Assembly: GCA_965208945.1 (NCBI GenBank)
Contig: OZ242366.1
Span: 682,001 to 746,000 of the forward strand
DNA length: 64,000 bases
Source: JAPPLB01 sp965208945
Lineage (GTDB): Bacteria > Acidobacteriota > Terriglobia > Bryobacterales > UBA6623
Direction of reading: 5' to 3'
Shown: positions 35,941-43,899 of the stretch, piece after piece
How the letters are laid out: every line of letters begins with the position of its first letter
Numbering within the stretch: the stretch's first letter is position 1
Notes under the pieces: model-generated
The model's input: the letters and a program-made list of their open reading frames with translations, nothing else
The model's database searches: none
Told to the model about the DNA's origin: nothing
Program-made: the position numbers and the translations under genes

Positions 35941-36795
35941 GTGTCTGCTTCGTTCAGTAGTCTCTTGCCTGCTGACGTACCGGACTTCGTCTACACTCTC
36001 TTCGCCATCGACGTCGTCATCCTGCTGATCACGTTGGCGGGAACGCTCTGGTCGGTAGTGTTCCCTGACAGACGGATCTGGCCGCCGCCGCATCGGTATT
36101 CCTGGCAACATGTTCTGTCTTGGGCCTGCTTCTTTGCCGTCTGTGGACTCAACACGGCCCTGCTGTTCCTCGACTGGAATTCGTGGATATTCAAGAGCGA
36201 TCTGCGGTTCGTCATCGGTATTCCCGTGACGCTGCTCGGAGGATTCCTGGCCGTCTGGGGAGTGGTCACACTCGGTGCGATGAACTCTTCCGGGCTTCAC
36301 AGCCCGTGGGAAAAGTCCCGTGGAAGGCGCGGCGGGCTCCTGCGGTCGCTCTGCGCGGAGTGAGGAGGATGGCGATCCGGGTGATCTCCTCCGACGAACG
36401 ACAAAGCCGACGACCGTAAATGTCCGTCGCCCGAAGGGTTACGCGCCACTTCCGCCTGGCTGCGTGAAGAGCGTGGCGCCGCATTCCTGGAGCGCCAAGG
36501 CGTTATGCCATCGCTCCCGGGGCGCGTAACGCCGCCCGCGTGACTTTTGCCACGGGTTGTTATGGGCGGCTTCGTTGCCTCCGGACCCTACCGGTTCACC
36601 CGCAACCCGCAATACCTGGGCGACAACATCCTCTTCGTCGGGGTGAGCATCATCGCAAACTCGTTGCTCCTCTGGATCGCCCATGCGCTGCCCATCCTCG
36701 TATTCTTCATGGCTCCGCTAACCGAGGAACGCTGGTTGGAAGACCAGTACGGACAGGCGTACCGCGAGTATCGACGAAAGATTCGGCGATTCTAG
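35941..36795 (+). pseudogene. Isoprenylcysteine-methyltransferase-type membrane methyltransferase, interrupted by an inverted-repeat element
   Basis: The first part (GTG 35941 to about 36302) encodes three hydrophobic segments (DFVYTLFAIDVVILLITLAG, HVLSWACFFAVCGLNTALLF, LRFVIGIPVTLLGGFLAVWG). The second part (about 36557-36795) encodes the conserved catalytic half of the ICMT/PEMT family: GPYRFTRNPQYLGDNILF, a helix, then EERWLEDQYGQAYREYRRK. The two parts are in the same frame but separated by a 254 bp structured element with inverted ends that brings a TGA at 36361. The C-terminal half might be translated alone from TTG 36547, but a working enzyme is unlikely. The TAG stop is the first codon of family A copy 6. 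Confidence 0.8.
36303..36556. mobile_element. Inverted-repeat (MITE-like) insertion inside the methyltransferase gene
   Basis: The ends are CCCGTGGGAAAAGTC and, inverted, GACTTTTGCCACGGG, matching in 14 of 15 positions. Inside are nested inverted repeats, including a perfect GTTACGCGCC (36438-36447) with GGCGCGTAAC (36522-36531) and a GGAGGAT/ATCTCCTCC pair. It contains no gene. No second copy was seen in the window, and no target duplication is clear. Confidence 0.7.
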
Positions 36796-36975
36796 CCTGC
36801 ATTTCTCACCACGTGGCGAGGCGAAGTGCGTGAGAGGGCCGTCAGGACGAGGCGCGAGCCGCTTGGCGCGCGCAGGCGTACTTGAACAGTACGTTGAGCA
36901 CGGCAAGCAAGCGCAACGAAGTCCTGGCGGTCGTATCGCGTGCTCCGACCGTCGGGTGGTGAGAAATGCAGGCTA
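36793..36975. repeat. Family A palindromic repeat, copy 6 (forward orientation)
   Basis: Complete 183 bp copy with perfect ends. Its first TAG is the stop codon of the broken methyltransferase gene. Family B sequence follows directly. Confidence 0.96.
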
Positions 36976-37231
36976 GCCTGCTCTTGACGCGGGCAACCCG
37001 GCCTTCAAGGTTTTACACGAATCACGGGTTTTACGCTTCATCGACCGTCAGGCATTTCTAATGGAGCAACCAGGCCTCGCCGATGGTTTTGACGAAACAC
37101 GAGACACGAATCACGAATCACGGGGTTTATGAGACCCGGCCTGAACGCAAGCCGCCCTGGAGCAGTGGCCCTACCACCTGCCTCGGTTTTGGGGTCACGA
37201 ATCACGAGACACGAGACACGAATCACGGCCT
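36976..37231. repeat. Family B long composite repeat, copy 4
   Basis: About 245 bp containing three 7-mer blocks (near 37014, 37084 and 37195) separated by unique-looking spacers (CGTCAGGCATTTCTAATGGA and GCAAGCCGCCCTGGAGCAGT). Essentially the same composite lies at 40425-40685 in the same orientation. Its last 7-mer block ends at the stop codon of the minus-strand gene 37232-37519. Confidence 0.88.
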
Positions 37232-37519
37232 TTAGAAGTCATCAGGCAACTTTCCTTGTTCTCTGAGGATCCTCGCGTAGTCCGCCTTGTAGAGGCTGCA
37301 GCGTGCCAACTCAAGAGCTTGCTTCATAGTGACGTAGATTTGCCGAGGAATATAGTCGTGCCCGGCCTTCTTGTTTCTCCGGATCCCAAATTGGCCGATA
37401 TATACACCGTTGATTCGCACTACAGCTATCGTGTGATTGCGGCCTTCCGAAACCTCGGCATCCAGCTTATCGGCGATCGCGAAGGCTGAATCGGCGGTGA
37501 GTATTCTACGTCCTGACAA
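37232..37519 (-). CDS. Small basic protein, probable toxin partner of the upstream gene
   Basis: This is a roughly 95-residue protein. The best start is a TTG at 37519 that overlaps the upstream gene by 14 bases. The conserved-looking core is DAEVSEGRNHTIAVVRINGV, then GQFGIRRNKKAGHDYIPRQI, YVTMKQALELARC and a C-terminal YARILREQGKLPDDF. I recall this as a recurring small family encoded second in two-gene toxin-antitoxin-like pairs, somewhat reminiscent of HicA-type folds, but I cannot name it. The TAA stop is followed directly by family B sequence. Confidence 0.55.
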   Translation of the reverse strand: MSGRRILTADSAFAIADKLDAEVSEGRNHTIAVVRINGVYIGQFGIRRNKKAGHDYIPRQIYVTMKQALELARCSLYKADYARILREQGKLPDDF

Positions 37520-37841
37520 TATATGTGCTGAGGGTCCGGAGCTTCTCAGCAGCGTCTGGGCCCAGATTCCGCTCTTCGATGAGCACGTCGAATGTATCCA
37601 GAATCTCGGCCACCAGAGCCCGGTAGGCATCATCGCTGTCGCTGCCGGAGATTGCGATGTTCGCCTCGCGGAAAGACGCCAAGAAGTCCTCGGGGGCAAC
37701 TTCTTGGATTTCTACAGGTATTGGTTGCAGGATGTGGTAGCCGGCTTCACCCAGATTGTCGATCCAGACGTGCTCAGTTCGCGGCGAAGACTGGACGGTC
37801 GAGGCGCTGGATAAAAGCTGAAGCTGTTCATGATCAGCCAC
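37506..37841 (-). CDS. Small acidic protein, probable antitoxin-like first gene of a pair
   Basis: This is a 111-residue protein of acidic composition: EIQEVAPEDFLASFREANIA, then a helical C-terminus with YRALVAEILDTFDVLIEERN and LGPDAAEKLRTL. It is co-directional and overlapping with the small basic gene downstream. The acidic-first, basic-second, overlapping layout is that of a type II toxin-antitoxin operon. No DNA-binding motif is visible. The region upstream to the next gene (37842-38064) shows nothing further. Confidence 0.55.
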   Translation of the reverse strand: MADHEQLQLLSSASTVQSSPRTEHVWIDNLGEAGYHILQPIPVEIQEVAPEDFLASFREANIAISGSDSDDAYRALVAEILDTFDVLIEERNLGPDAAEKLRTLSTYIVRT

Positions 37842-38064
37842 AATCTGAGCCTTACCCTGTGTCAGCGTAAAAATACCGAAGATACTCTAATGTATAGCAC
37901 TCCGTGTGGCAACGTTCTCATGCTTCACAAATTGAAGCGTACTCAGAATCGAACCTCACGAGCACGATTCCCGTAACAGATCGTCCAGAGGCCACAGATA
38001 GCTCGTGATCCTGGCCGTCATCACTCCGCCCGTATTTCCTCCCGAGTAGTCATGGTCGGATCGT

Positions 38065-38376
38065 CTATGCTCCGATCCTGAGTCTTCCCGGTCGCCTTGG
38101 TTGTGGCTCTCGAATGACGATCTCCACGTCACGCCCCAGCGCCGTCAACAGGCGCAAGAGGCGCTCCAGGGAATACTCCCGGAAGTTTCCCCGCAGCAGG
38201 CGCGAAACGTCCGGTTGGGACAATCCGAGCAACTTCGCCGCCTCGACCTGCTTGAGTCCGCGCTGCCGTATGATCTTGTCAATGCGGGTGACGAGGTCTG
38301 CTTTCAACAGGTGAGCCTCGGCGTCCGGACGCGCCAAGTCGGCGAACACGTTCTCACTGCCACGTGCAGCCTTCAT
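38065..38376 (-). CDS. XRE-family regulator (HigA/HTH_37-like antitoxin), orphan
   Basis: This 103-residue protein has a helix-turn-helix in GLKQVEAAKLLGLSQPDVSR, followed by LLRGNFREYSLERLLRLLTALG, the typical HTH_37/HigA-2 extension. These usually follow a HigB-type RelE-fold toxin gene, but no such frame is present upstream (38402-38567) or downstream. A perfect 16 bp palindrome lies 10 bp before the start and is a likely autoregulatory operator. Confidence 0.85.
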   Translation of the reverse strand: MKAARGSENVFADLARPDAEAHLLKADLVTRIDKIIRQRGLKQVEAAKLLGLSQPDVSRLLRGNFREYSLERLLRLLTALGRDVEIVIREPQPRRPGRLRIGA

Positions 38377-38385
38377 TTTTTCATT

Positions 38386-38401
38386 ATGGTGGTTTCACCA
38401 T
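38386..38401. promoter_or_regulatory. Palindromic operator of the orphan XRE gene
   Basis: ATGGTG-GTTT-CACCAT is a perfect inverted repeat 10 bp upstream of the XRE start codon, at the position expected for self-repression. Confidence 0.6.
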
Positions 38402-38567
38402 GGTAGTACCCATCTCATTCTGACGGCAGGTGAGACGACGCAGCCCGAAATGCGGATTCCGATGAAGGGGAACGCTCATCGAAGCAAAGCGAGCAGGTAT
38501 CGATGTCCGTCTCCTTCCATCTCAGCATTCACAACCGGGCCGATGAAGAAAGTCCACTCCGTCCCCC

Positions 38568-40256
38568 TCACCAGGCCGCGACGAGGCCGTCTTTGCGGGG
38601 ATCGGTGCCGCCGATGAGGACGTCCTGCTCCCAATCGACCTCGATCGCCTGATACCCGCCGAAGACACCGGGAGTGCGCACGATGTCGTGGCCGAGGCGG
38701 TCGAGTTCGGCGACGGCGGCGGCGTCGATGCCCGATTCGACGGCGACGCCGGCAAGCGGGTTGTGCTTGATGCGCGCCGCCTCGCCCGCTTCCTGCACAT
38801 TCATCCCGAACTCGATGCGGTTCAACATGATCTGCACGTGGCCCTGCGGCTGCATGTCGCCGCCCATGACCCCGAACGACTTCCACGGCTTGCCGCCCTG
38901 GCAGGCCATGGCGGGAATGATGGTGTGGTAGGGGCGCTTGCGCGGCTCGATGCGGTTCGGATGACCGCGTTCGAGAGAGAACAGCGCGCCGCGGTTCTGC
39001 AGCACGATGCCCGTGCCGGGAACGGTGACGCCGGAGCCGAAGCCGTGAAACAGGCTGTTGATGAACGAGACCATGTTGCGGTCGCGGTCGACGACGGTGA
39101 GGTAGACGGTGTCGCCCGACGACACGTGCTTCCGATCGGCGGCGGAGATGCCGCTCTCGACAGCGGCCGCCGCCTTCTCGCGGCGGATGCGCTTCCGTTG
39201 CCCGGCGGCATATTCCTTCGAGATGATCGTCTCCACGGGCAACTCGGCGCGCTGCGGGTCGGCCAGCCAGGCATCCAGGTCGGCGAACGCGAGCTTTTTC
39301 GCTTCGAGCAGCAGATGCAGGTAAGCGGCCGAGTTATGTCCGAGTGAGCGCAGGTCGTAGCCCTCCAGGATGTTCAGCATCTCGAGCGCCGCCATGCCCT
39401 GTCCGTTGGGAGGCAGTTCGTGCAGCTCGTACTGCCGGTAGCTCGTGGAGATGGGCTCGACCCAGTCGGAATGCTGGCGGTCCAGGTCGTCCATCGATAC
39501 GGGCCAGCCTTCGCGGTCGAGGTGCTCGACGATGCGGCGGGCGATCTCGCCCCGATAGAAGGCGTCGCGGCCGCCTTCGGCAATCTGCCGGTAGGTCCAG
39601 GCGAGGCCGGGGTTGCGGAACACCTCTCCGTGGCGCGGCGCCCTTCCGCCGGGCAGGTAGGTCTCTCGGAAATCCTTCCGCTCGGCGATCGGCTCCGCCC
39701 GATCGGCCCAGTTGGCGGCAATGATCTCCGAGACCGGGAACCCGTTTTCCGCGTACTCGATGGGCGCCTTCAGGACCTCGGCCAACGGCATCGCGCCGTA
39801 CCGGTCGAGCAGAGCCGCCCAGCCGTCGACCGCTCCGGGGACGCTCACCGAATACGGGCCATGGACGGGGACCTGATCGAGGCCGCGGCTGGCGAAGAAG
39901 TCGAGGTCCACCGCTTCCGGCGAGAAGCCGCTGCCGTTCAGTCCGACCAGCCGGTCCTCCTCGGCCAGGTAGGCCAGGACGAACATATCGCCGCCGGGCC
40001 CGGTCATCATGGGCTCGACGACCGCCAGCGCCGCCGCCGTCGCCACGGCGGCGTCGAACGCGTTGCCGCCTCGTTGCAGCACCCGGAGTCCGGCCTGAGC
40101 GGCCAGCGGTTGGCTCGCGGCCACCATGCCGTTCCGCGCCAGCACGGCGGAGCGGCCGGCGCCAGCCCGGCCGGCGGGACGGTCGGCTCCCAGAACGAGG
40201 GCCGCCAAGGCCGGCGCGGCGGCAAGAACCTGAAGAAAGATGTCTGTCTCAAGCAT
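38568..40256 (-). CDS. ggt: Gamma-glutamyltransferase / glutathione hydrolase family protein
   Basis: The 562-residue protein starts at ATG 40256; the longer frame to 40370 runs into repeat DNA. Family blocks are clear: ARNGMVAASQPLAAQAGLRV, GGNAFDAAVATAAALAVVEP, GPGGDMF, and LPPNGQGMAALEMLNIL. The autoprocessing site is GDTVYLTVVDRDRNMVS with the likely catalytic threonine at 383. It ends with GGTDPRKDGLVAAW, as in the normal small subunit. A weak N-terminal hydrophobic segment suggests export. Members cleave gamma-glutamyl amides such as glutathione; some act as cephalosporin acylases. It is monocistronic. Confidence 0.92.
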   Translation of the reverse strand: MLETDIFLQVLAAAPALAALVLGADRPAGRAGAGRSAVLARNGMVAASQPLAAQAGLRVLQRGGNAFDAAVATAAALAVVEPMMTGPGGDMFVLAYLAEEDRLVGLNGSGFSPEAVDLDFFASRGLDQVPVHGPYSVSVPGAVDGWAALLDRYGAMPLAEVLKAPIEYAENGFPVSEIIAANWADRAEPIAERKDFRETYLPGGRAPRHGEVFRNPGLAWTYRQIAEGGRDAFYRGEIARRIVEHLDREGWPVSMDDLDRQHSDWVEPISTSYRQYELHELPPNGQGMAALEMLNILEGYDLRSLGHNSAAYLHLLLEAKKLAFADLDAWLADPQRAELPVETIISKEYAAGQRKRIRREKAAAAVESGISAADRKHVSSGDTVYLTVVDRDRNMVSFINSLFHGFGSGVTVPGTGIVLQNRGALFSLERGHPNRIEPRKRPYHTIIPAMACQGGKPWKSFGVMGGDMQPQGHVQIMLNRIEFGMNVQEAGEAARIKHNPLAGVAVESGIDAAAVAELDRLGHDIVRTPGVFGGYQAIEVDWEQDVLIGGTDPRKDGLVAAW

Positions 40257-40354
40257 GCACTCTCGATTCTGACCTGAAACATCCTCCCGATCAAGCGGCG
40301 TTGACACCGGCCCGGATGTTTCCTGCTTGGATGATCCGCACATGGGCGGAGAAA

Positions 40355-40430
40355 TAACCTGCATTTCCAACCACGTGGCGAGGGGAAGTGCATGAGAGAG
40401 CTACCAGGACGAGGCGCAAGCCGCCCGCAC
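40355..40430. repeat. Truncated family A left part, copy 7
   Basis: TAACCTGCATTTCCAACCAC, then about 55 bases matching the forward orientation up to AGGACGAGGCGCAAGCCGC, where family B sequence takes over. It lies in the 485 bp gene-free stretch 40257-40741. Confidence 0.8.
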
Positions 40431-40685
40431 CGTCAACTCGGCCTTCAAGGTTTTTCACGAAACATGAATCACGGTTTTAATGCTTCACCGGCCGTCAGGC
40501 ATTTTTACTGGAGCGACCAGGCCTCGCCAATGGTTTTCACGAATCACGAGACACGAATCACGAATCACGGGGTTTCTGAAACACGGCCATAACACAATCT
40601 GCCTGAGAGCAACGGCGGTACCGCCTGCTTTGGTTTTTGGGTCACGAAACACGAGACACGAATCACGAATCACGGCTTTTGGGGA
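40425..40685. repeat. Family B long composite repeat, copy 5
   Basis: The same composite as 36976-37231, in the same orientation: GCCTTCAAGGTTTTTCACGA, CCGTCAGGCATTTTTACTGG, GACCAGGCCTCGCCAATGGT and three 7-mer blocks. Confidence 0.88.
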
Positions 40686-40741
40686 TGCGCCGTTGGTCAC
40701 AGGGCCGCGGGGCTATACTGGGGCCGAAAGGCTATCGAATC

Positions 40742-41752
40742 ATGACTCGCATCTTCGTTCTTCTGCTCGCTTCCCTGCTCCCGGCCGCGGCGGCCGACAC
40801 CCTCGATATCTACTGGATCGACGTCGAGGGCGGCGCGGCGACCTTGATCGTGACGCCCGGCGGCGACACGGTCCTGATGGATGCCGGATGGCCCGGTTTC
40901 GAGAACCGCGACGCCAACCGGATCCGGCACGTGCTGACCCAGGAAGTTGAAAAGGACAAGATCGACTACTTCATCACGTCGCACTTCCATCGCGACCACT
41001 CCGGCGGGCTCAACCAACTGGCGGCGATCGTCGAGATCGATACGTTCGTCGACCACGGCGACAGCGTCGAGCAGGACAGGCCGCGCGGGAAAGCTCTCTG
41101 GAACGACTACCTGGAGGTCGCCGAAGGCAAGCGCCTGACGATTGAGCCGGGCGACGCGCTGCCGCTGACCGGCGCCTCATTGACCTTCGTCGCCGCCCGC
41201 AGCAAAGGGCTCTCCGAACCGCTCGGCTCCGGCCCCAGGAACCCCCACTGCGAGGGCGCTCAGCTCAAGGAAGAGGACACGACCGAGAACGGCAAGAGCG
41301 TCGGGTTCGTGGTCAAGATGGGCGAGTTCGAGTTCCTGAACCTCGGGGACCTCACCTGGAGCTTCGAGCACGAGCTGGCGTGTCCGGTGAACCTGATCGG
41401 CGAGGTCGACCTCTACCAGACAACGCACCACGGGCTGCTGTCATCGGGCGCGCCGCAGTTGGTGAAGGCGGTCCGGCCGACCGTAGCCGTGATGAACAAC
41501 GGTCCGCGCAAGGGCGGCAGCCCGGACGTCTGGAAGGGCCTGCGGCAGGTCGATGGCTTCGTGGACCTCTGGCAGGGCCACCGCAACGTCGAAGCCACGG
41601 ATACGGAGAGCGTAGATCGCAAGATGATCGCGAACTTCGGCGAAACCGAGGATTGCCAGGGCCACTGGATCGCAGCCAAGGTCCAAAAAGACGGCCGCTT
41701 CACCCTCGTAAACAGCCGCAACGGCTTCGCGAAGACGTACTCATCGAAGTAG
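40742..41752 (+). CDS. Exported metallo-beta-lactamase-fold hydrolase (ComEC-C-terminal-like)
   Basis: The 336-residue protein from ATG 40742 has a signal peptide ending AAAA near residue 18. The MBL motif is ITSHFHRDHSGGLNQL (H81, H83, D85, H86). LMDAGWPG precedes it, and NLGDLTW with TTHHGLL supply further ligands. LDIYWIDVEGGAATLIVTPG at the N-terminus is typical of the ComEC/Rec2-like hydrolase subgroup, whose members are often stand-alone exported enzymes of unknown substrate. A TATACT box lies upstream (about 40720). Confidence 0.87.
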   Translation: MTRIFVLLLASLLPAAAADTLDIYWIDVEGGAATLIVTPGGDTVLMDAGWPGFENRDANRIRHVLTQEVEKDKIDYFITSHFHRDHSGGLNQLAAIVEIDTFVDHGDSVEQDRPRGKALWNDYLEVAEGKRLTIEPGDALPLTGASLTFVAARSKGLSEPLGSGPRNPHCEGAQLKEEDTTENGKSVGFVVKMGEFEFLNLGDLTWSFEHELACPVNLIGEVDLYQTTHHGLLSSGAPQLVKAVRPTVAVMNNGPRKGGSPDVWKGLRQVDGFVDLWQGHRNVEATDTESVDRKMIANFGETEDCQGHWIAAKVQKDGRFTLVNSRNGFAKTYSSK

Positions 41753-41773
41753 AGATAGGCCGTTACAAGCCTG

Positions 41774-42796
41774 TCACACCGTTCCCGCCATCGCCGCGAC
41801 CTCGCTGATCCGGACCGGGCGGTTCTCGGCGGCGGAGAGGTAGCACGCTTCGACCACGGCTACCGTCTTGCGCAGGTAATCGGTCGCTTCGGTGGCGAAC
41901 TCGCGGCCGTTGGTCAGGCAATCCACGAAATGCTGCTGGGTGGCCCGGCAACTGTCGCCTCGATAACCCGGCATCCCCTCGGCGGAGAAAGTCCGTTCCC
42001 CGCCCAGCAGGACATCGCCGCTGTGGCGCAGTCGGATCTTGTTTTCGAGGCCCTCGATGCGGACGGTCTCCATCGCCGGTCCCGGCTCATCGGGCTCGGT
42101 GACGCGGTTGCCGTCGATCAGGCCGCACAATCCGCTGTGGTGCCGCAGCATCATCATGACGAAGTCCTCGGCGCGGACGACGGGGTTGAGCCTGGCGGTC
42201 TTGCAAAAGACTTCGTCGATGCCGCCGAACAGAAAGCGCATCGTATCGATGTGATGGACGATCGCCTCGATGACGAAGAACCGCTCCATGTCCTTGAAAT
42301 AGGGCTGCTTCGCGAAGGGCTTCCCGCCGACGCCGTCGCGTTCCCGCGTCGCGACGTGATAGTAGAACGGCCGGCCGATGCGGTTCTCGTCCAAGAGCGA
42401 CTTGATGTGCCGGTACCAGGCCTGCCAGCGCCAGTTTTCGTTGAGCATGAGACGGATGCCGTTTCGCCGCGCCGTCTTCGCGATGCGGACCGCTTCCTCC
42501 CAGGTGTCGGCCATCGGTTTCTGGCACAGCACCGCAATGCCCCGCTGGGCGGCTTTCCGTACCAGCGGCAGATGCCCGGCCGGACGGGTGGCGATATCGA
42601 GGAAATCCGGCTGCTCGGCGTCCAGCATCTCGTCGGCATCGCTGTAGCCCTTCAGGTCGAAGTCGGCGGTGAACGACCGCAGCCGCTCGGCATCGACATC
42701 GCAGGCGGCGGCGATCTCCGCTCCTTCGACCCGCTTCCAACTCGCCATCTGAATCCGGCTGAAATAACCGCAGCCGACCGTAACGCCCCTGAGCAT
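41774..42796 (-). CDS. Gfo/Idh/MocA family oxidoreductase
   Basis: The 340-residue protein starts at ATG 42796 after an AGAGGA ribosome site. It has an N-terminal Rossmann fold (GVTVGCGYFSRIQMASWKRV), FLDIATRPAGHLPLVRKAAQ, and the catalytic-lysine motif VLCQKPMADTWEEA. The C-terminal alpha/beta domain carries VIEAIVHHIDTMRFLFG with the conserved histidine pair. It likely oxidises or reduces a sugar or cyclitol with NAD(P). It is convergent with the MBL gene, 21 bp apart. Confidence 0.9.
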   Translation of the reverse strand: MLRGVTVGCGYFSRIQMASWKRVEGAEIAAACDVDAERLRSFTADFDLKGYSDADEMLDAEQPDFLDIATRPAGHLPLVRKAAQRGIAVLCQKPMADTWEEAVRIAKTARRNGIRLMLNENWRWQAWYRHIKSLLDENRIGRPFYYHVATRERDGVGGKPFAKQPYFKDMERFFVIEAIVHHIDTMRFLFGGIDEVFCKTARLNPVVRAEDFVMMMLRHHSGLCGLIDGNRVTEPDEPGPAMETVRIEGLENKIRLRHSGDVLLGGERTFSAEGMPGYRGDSCRATQQHFVDCLTNGREFATEATDYLRKTVAVVEACYLSAAENRPVRISEVAAMAGTV

Positions 42797-43248
42797 GGTT
42801 CCTCTCCCTGGCATCAACAAGCACCCCTGCATCTCGTCAACAGGAATCGAACCGCCGCCCGGAAGGCGCGTGCGATCCCGTTGACGTACGGACTGCTAGC
42901 TTAGCGGACGTGCGGCCCGATCAGGGGCTCGATCACTTTGCGTCGCAGACAGTCAGTTATCGAGCAAGCAGCTCCCCCCCGGACGAAAAGCAACGGCCAC
43001 TGTCTATCGGCAGCCCACCAGGCATCCTTGCCGCTCGCCCCTGCCGCGCATCACGTGATACATAATACTGACCACAAGTGCACGAACCTCGAAGCGAAGC
43101 ATCACGGTAAGCTATACTGAGGCGCCGAGATGGGGAGCAGAGAACCACAACAGCGAGAGATTTCCCCTTCTTCCGGAGTGGTGTCCTCCCTCGGTTTCTT
43201 TGCGGCCGGATCTTTCCCGTTGAGGGTTCCGAAAGCTCCCAGGATCTG
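42797..43248. other. 452 bp stretch without a recognisable gene
   Basis: Apart from the ribosome site of the minus-strand oxidoreductase at its left edge and a possible TATACT box near 43113, I see no gene, repeat copy or strong hairpin here. Confidence 0.5.
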
Positions 43249-43578
43249 ATGACAGGCTATCGAGAGTCTGGCTACCCGCTGATTCAGGCTCGCGGGCAGG
43301 AAGGACGCTTCGAATACCAGGGGCTGTCGCTGCGGCTCGGGTTGTTTCACGGCGAAGAGGGCTGGTATATCGGCGTGCACATGTCCTCCGGGCGGATGTG
43401 CGCTCGGCTCAGCCTGGAGTACGCCCGCAGCCAAAAAGAGGCGAAGGACATGTTGAGGTACGGCTTCTTCCTGCGAACCGAGGAAGTGCCCGAACTGGTG
43501 GAGCACCTGCAGTCGATCGGTCTGCTCTCGGTGCCGACGCCGGCGGCCGTGGAAGACCCGGTCGAGAACCCGGTCTGA
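43249..43578 (+). CDS. Conserved-looking small protein of unknown function
   Basis: This is a 109-residue soluble protein. The sequence RFEYQGLSLRLGLFHGEEGW, then YIGVHMSSGRMCARLSLEYA and FFLRTEEVPELVEHLQSIGL suggests a compact alpha/beta fold. I recognise no family. The stop TGA sits where a decayed family A copy starts (TGACCTGCATC), the same placement as for other genes here, which supports it being a real gene. Confidence 0.5.
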   Translation: MTGYRESGYPLIQARGQEGRFEYQGLSLRLGLFHGEEGWYIGVHMSSGRMCARLSLEYARSQKEAKDMLRYGFFLRTEEVPELVEHLQSIGLLSVPTPAAVEDPVENPV

Positions 43579-43824
43579 CCTGCATCTCTCCCCGCCTGAC
43601 CGCCGAAGCACGCAGGAAAAAGCCGTGATTCGTGATTCGTGTCTCGTGTTTCGTGACCCAACAACCAAAGCAGGCGGTACGGCCGTTGCTCTAAGACAGC
43701 TTGCGTTAAGACCGTGATTCGTGAAAAACCTTAAAGGCCGACTTGCTGGCGCGGGCGGCTCACGCCTCGTGCCGACGGCCCTCTCACGCACTTCGCTCTC
43801 CCATGTGGTAAGAAATGCAGGCTG
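43576..43824. repeat. Family A copy split by a family B unit, copy 8
   Basis: The left edge TGACCTGCATCTCTCCCCGC, then ...CGAAGCACGC matches the first 35 bp of a reverse-oriented family A copy. Family B (GCCGTGATTCGTGATTCGTG, body and further 7-mers, plus orientation) fills 43622-43740. The right part of family A follows (CTCTCACGCACTTCGC to TGAGAAATGCAGGCT-like, ending about 43824). It fills most of the 43579-43899 gap. Confidence 0.75.
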
Positions 43825-43884
43825 CCGGGACGGACCTCCACTCTCCCGGTCCATCAGCGACATCGCTTCCAGGCGGGGCTGTTG

Positions 43885-43890
43885 TACAAT
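43885..43890 (+). promoter_or_regulatory. TACAAT box just before the acyl-CoA ligase start
   Basis: TACAAT ends 9 bases before ATG 43900, a spacing suited to a leaderless transcript. No clear -35 box is seen. Confidence 0.35.
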
Positions 43891-43899
43891 GCCCACGCC

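Noticed and set aside
27700..43735. 7-mer blocks as a CRISPR array
   Set aside because: The units are 7 bp without unique spacers of fixed length, and no cas genes are present.
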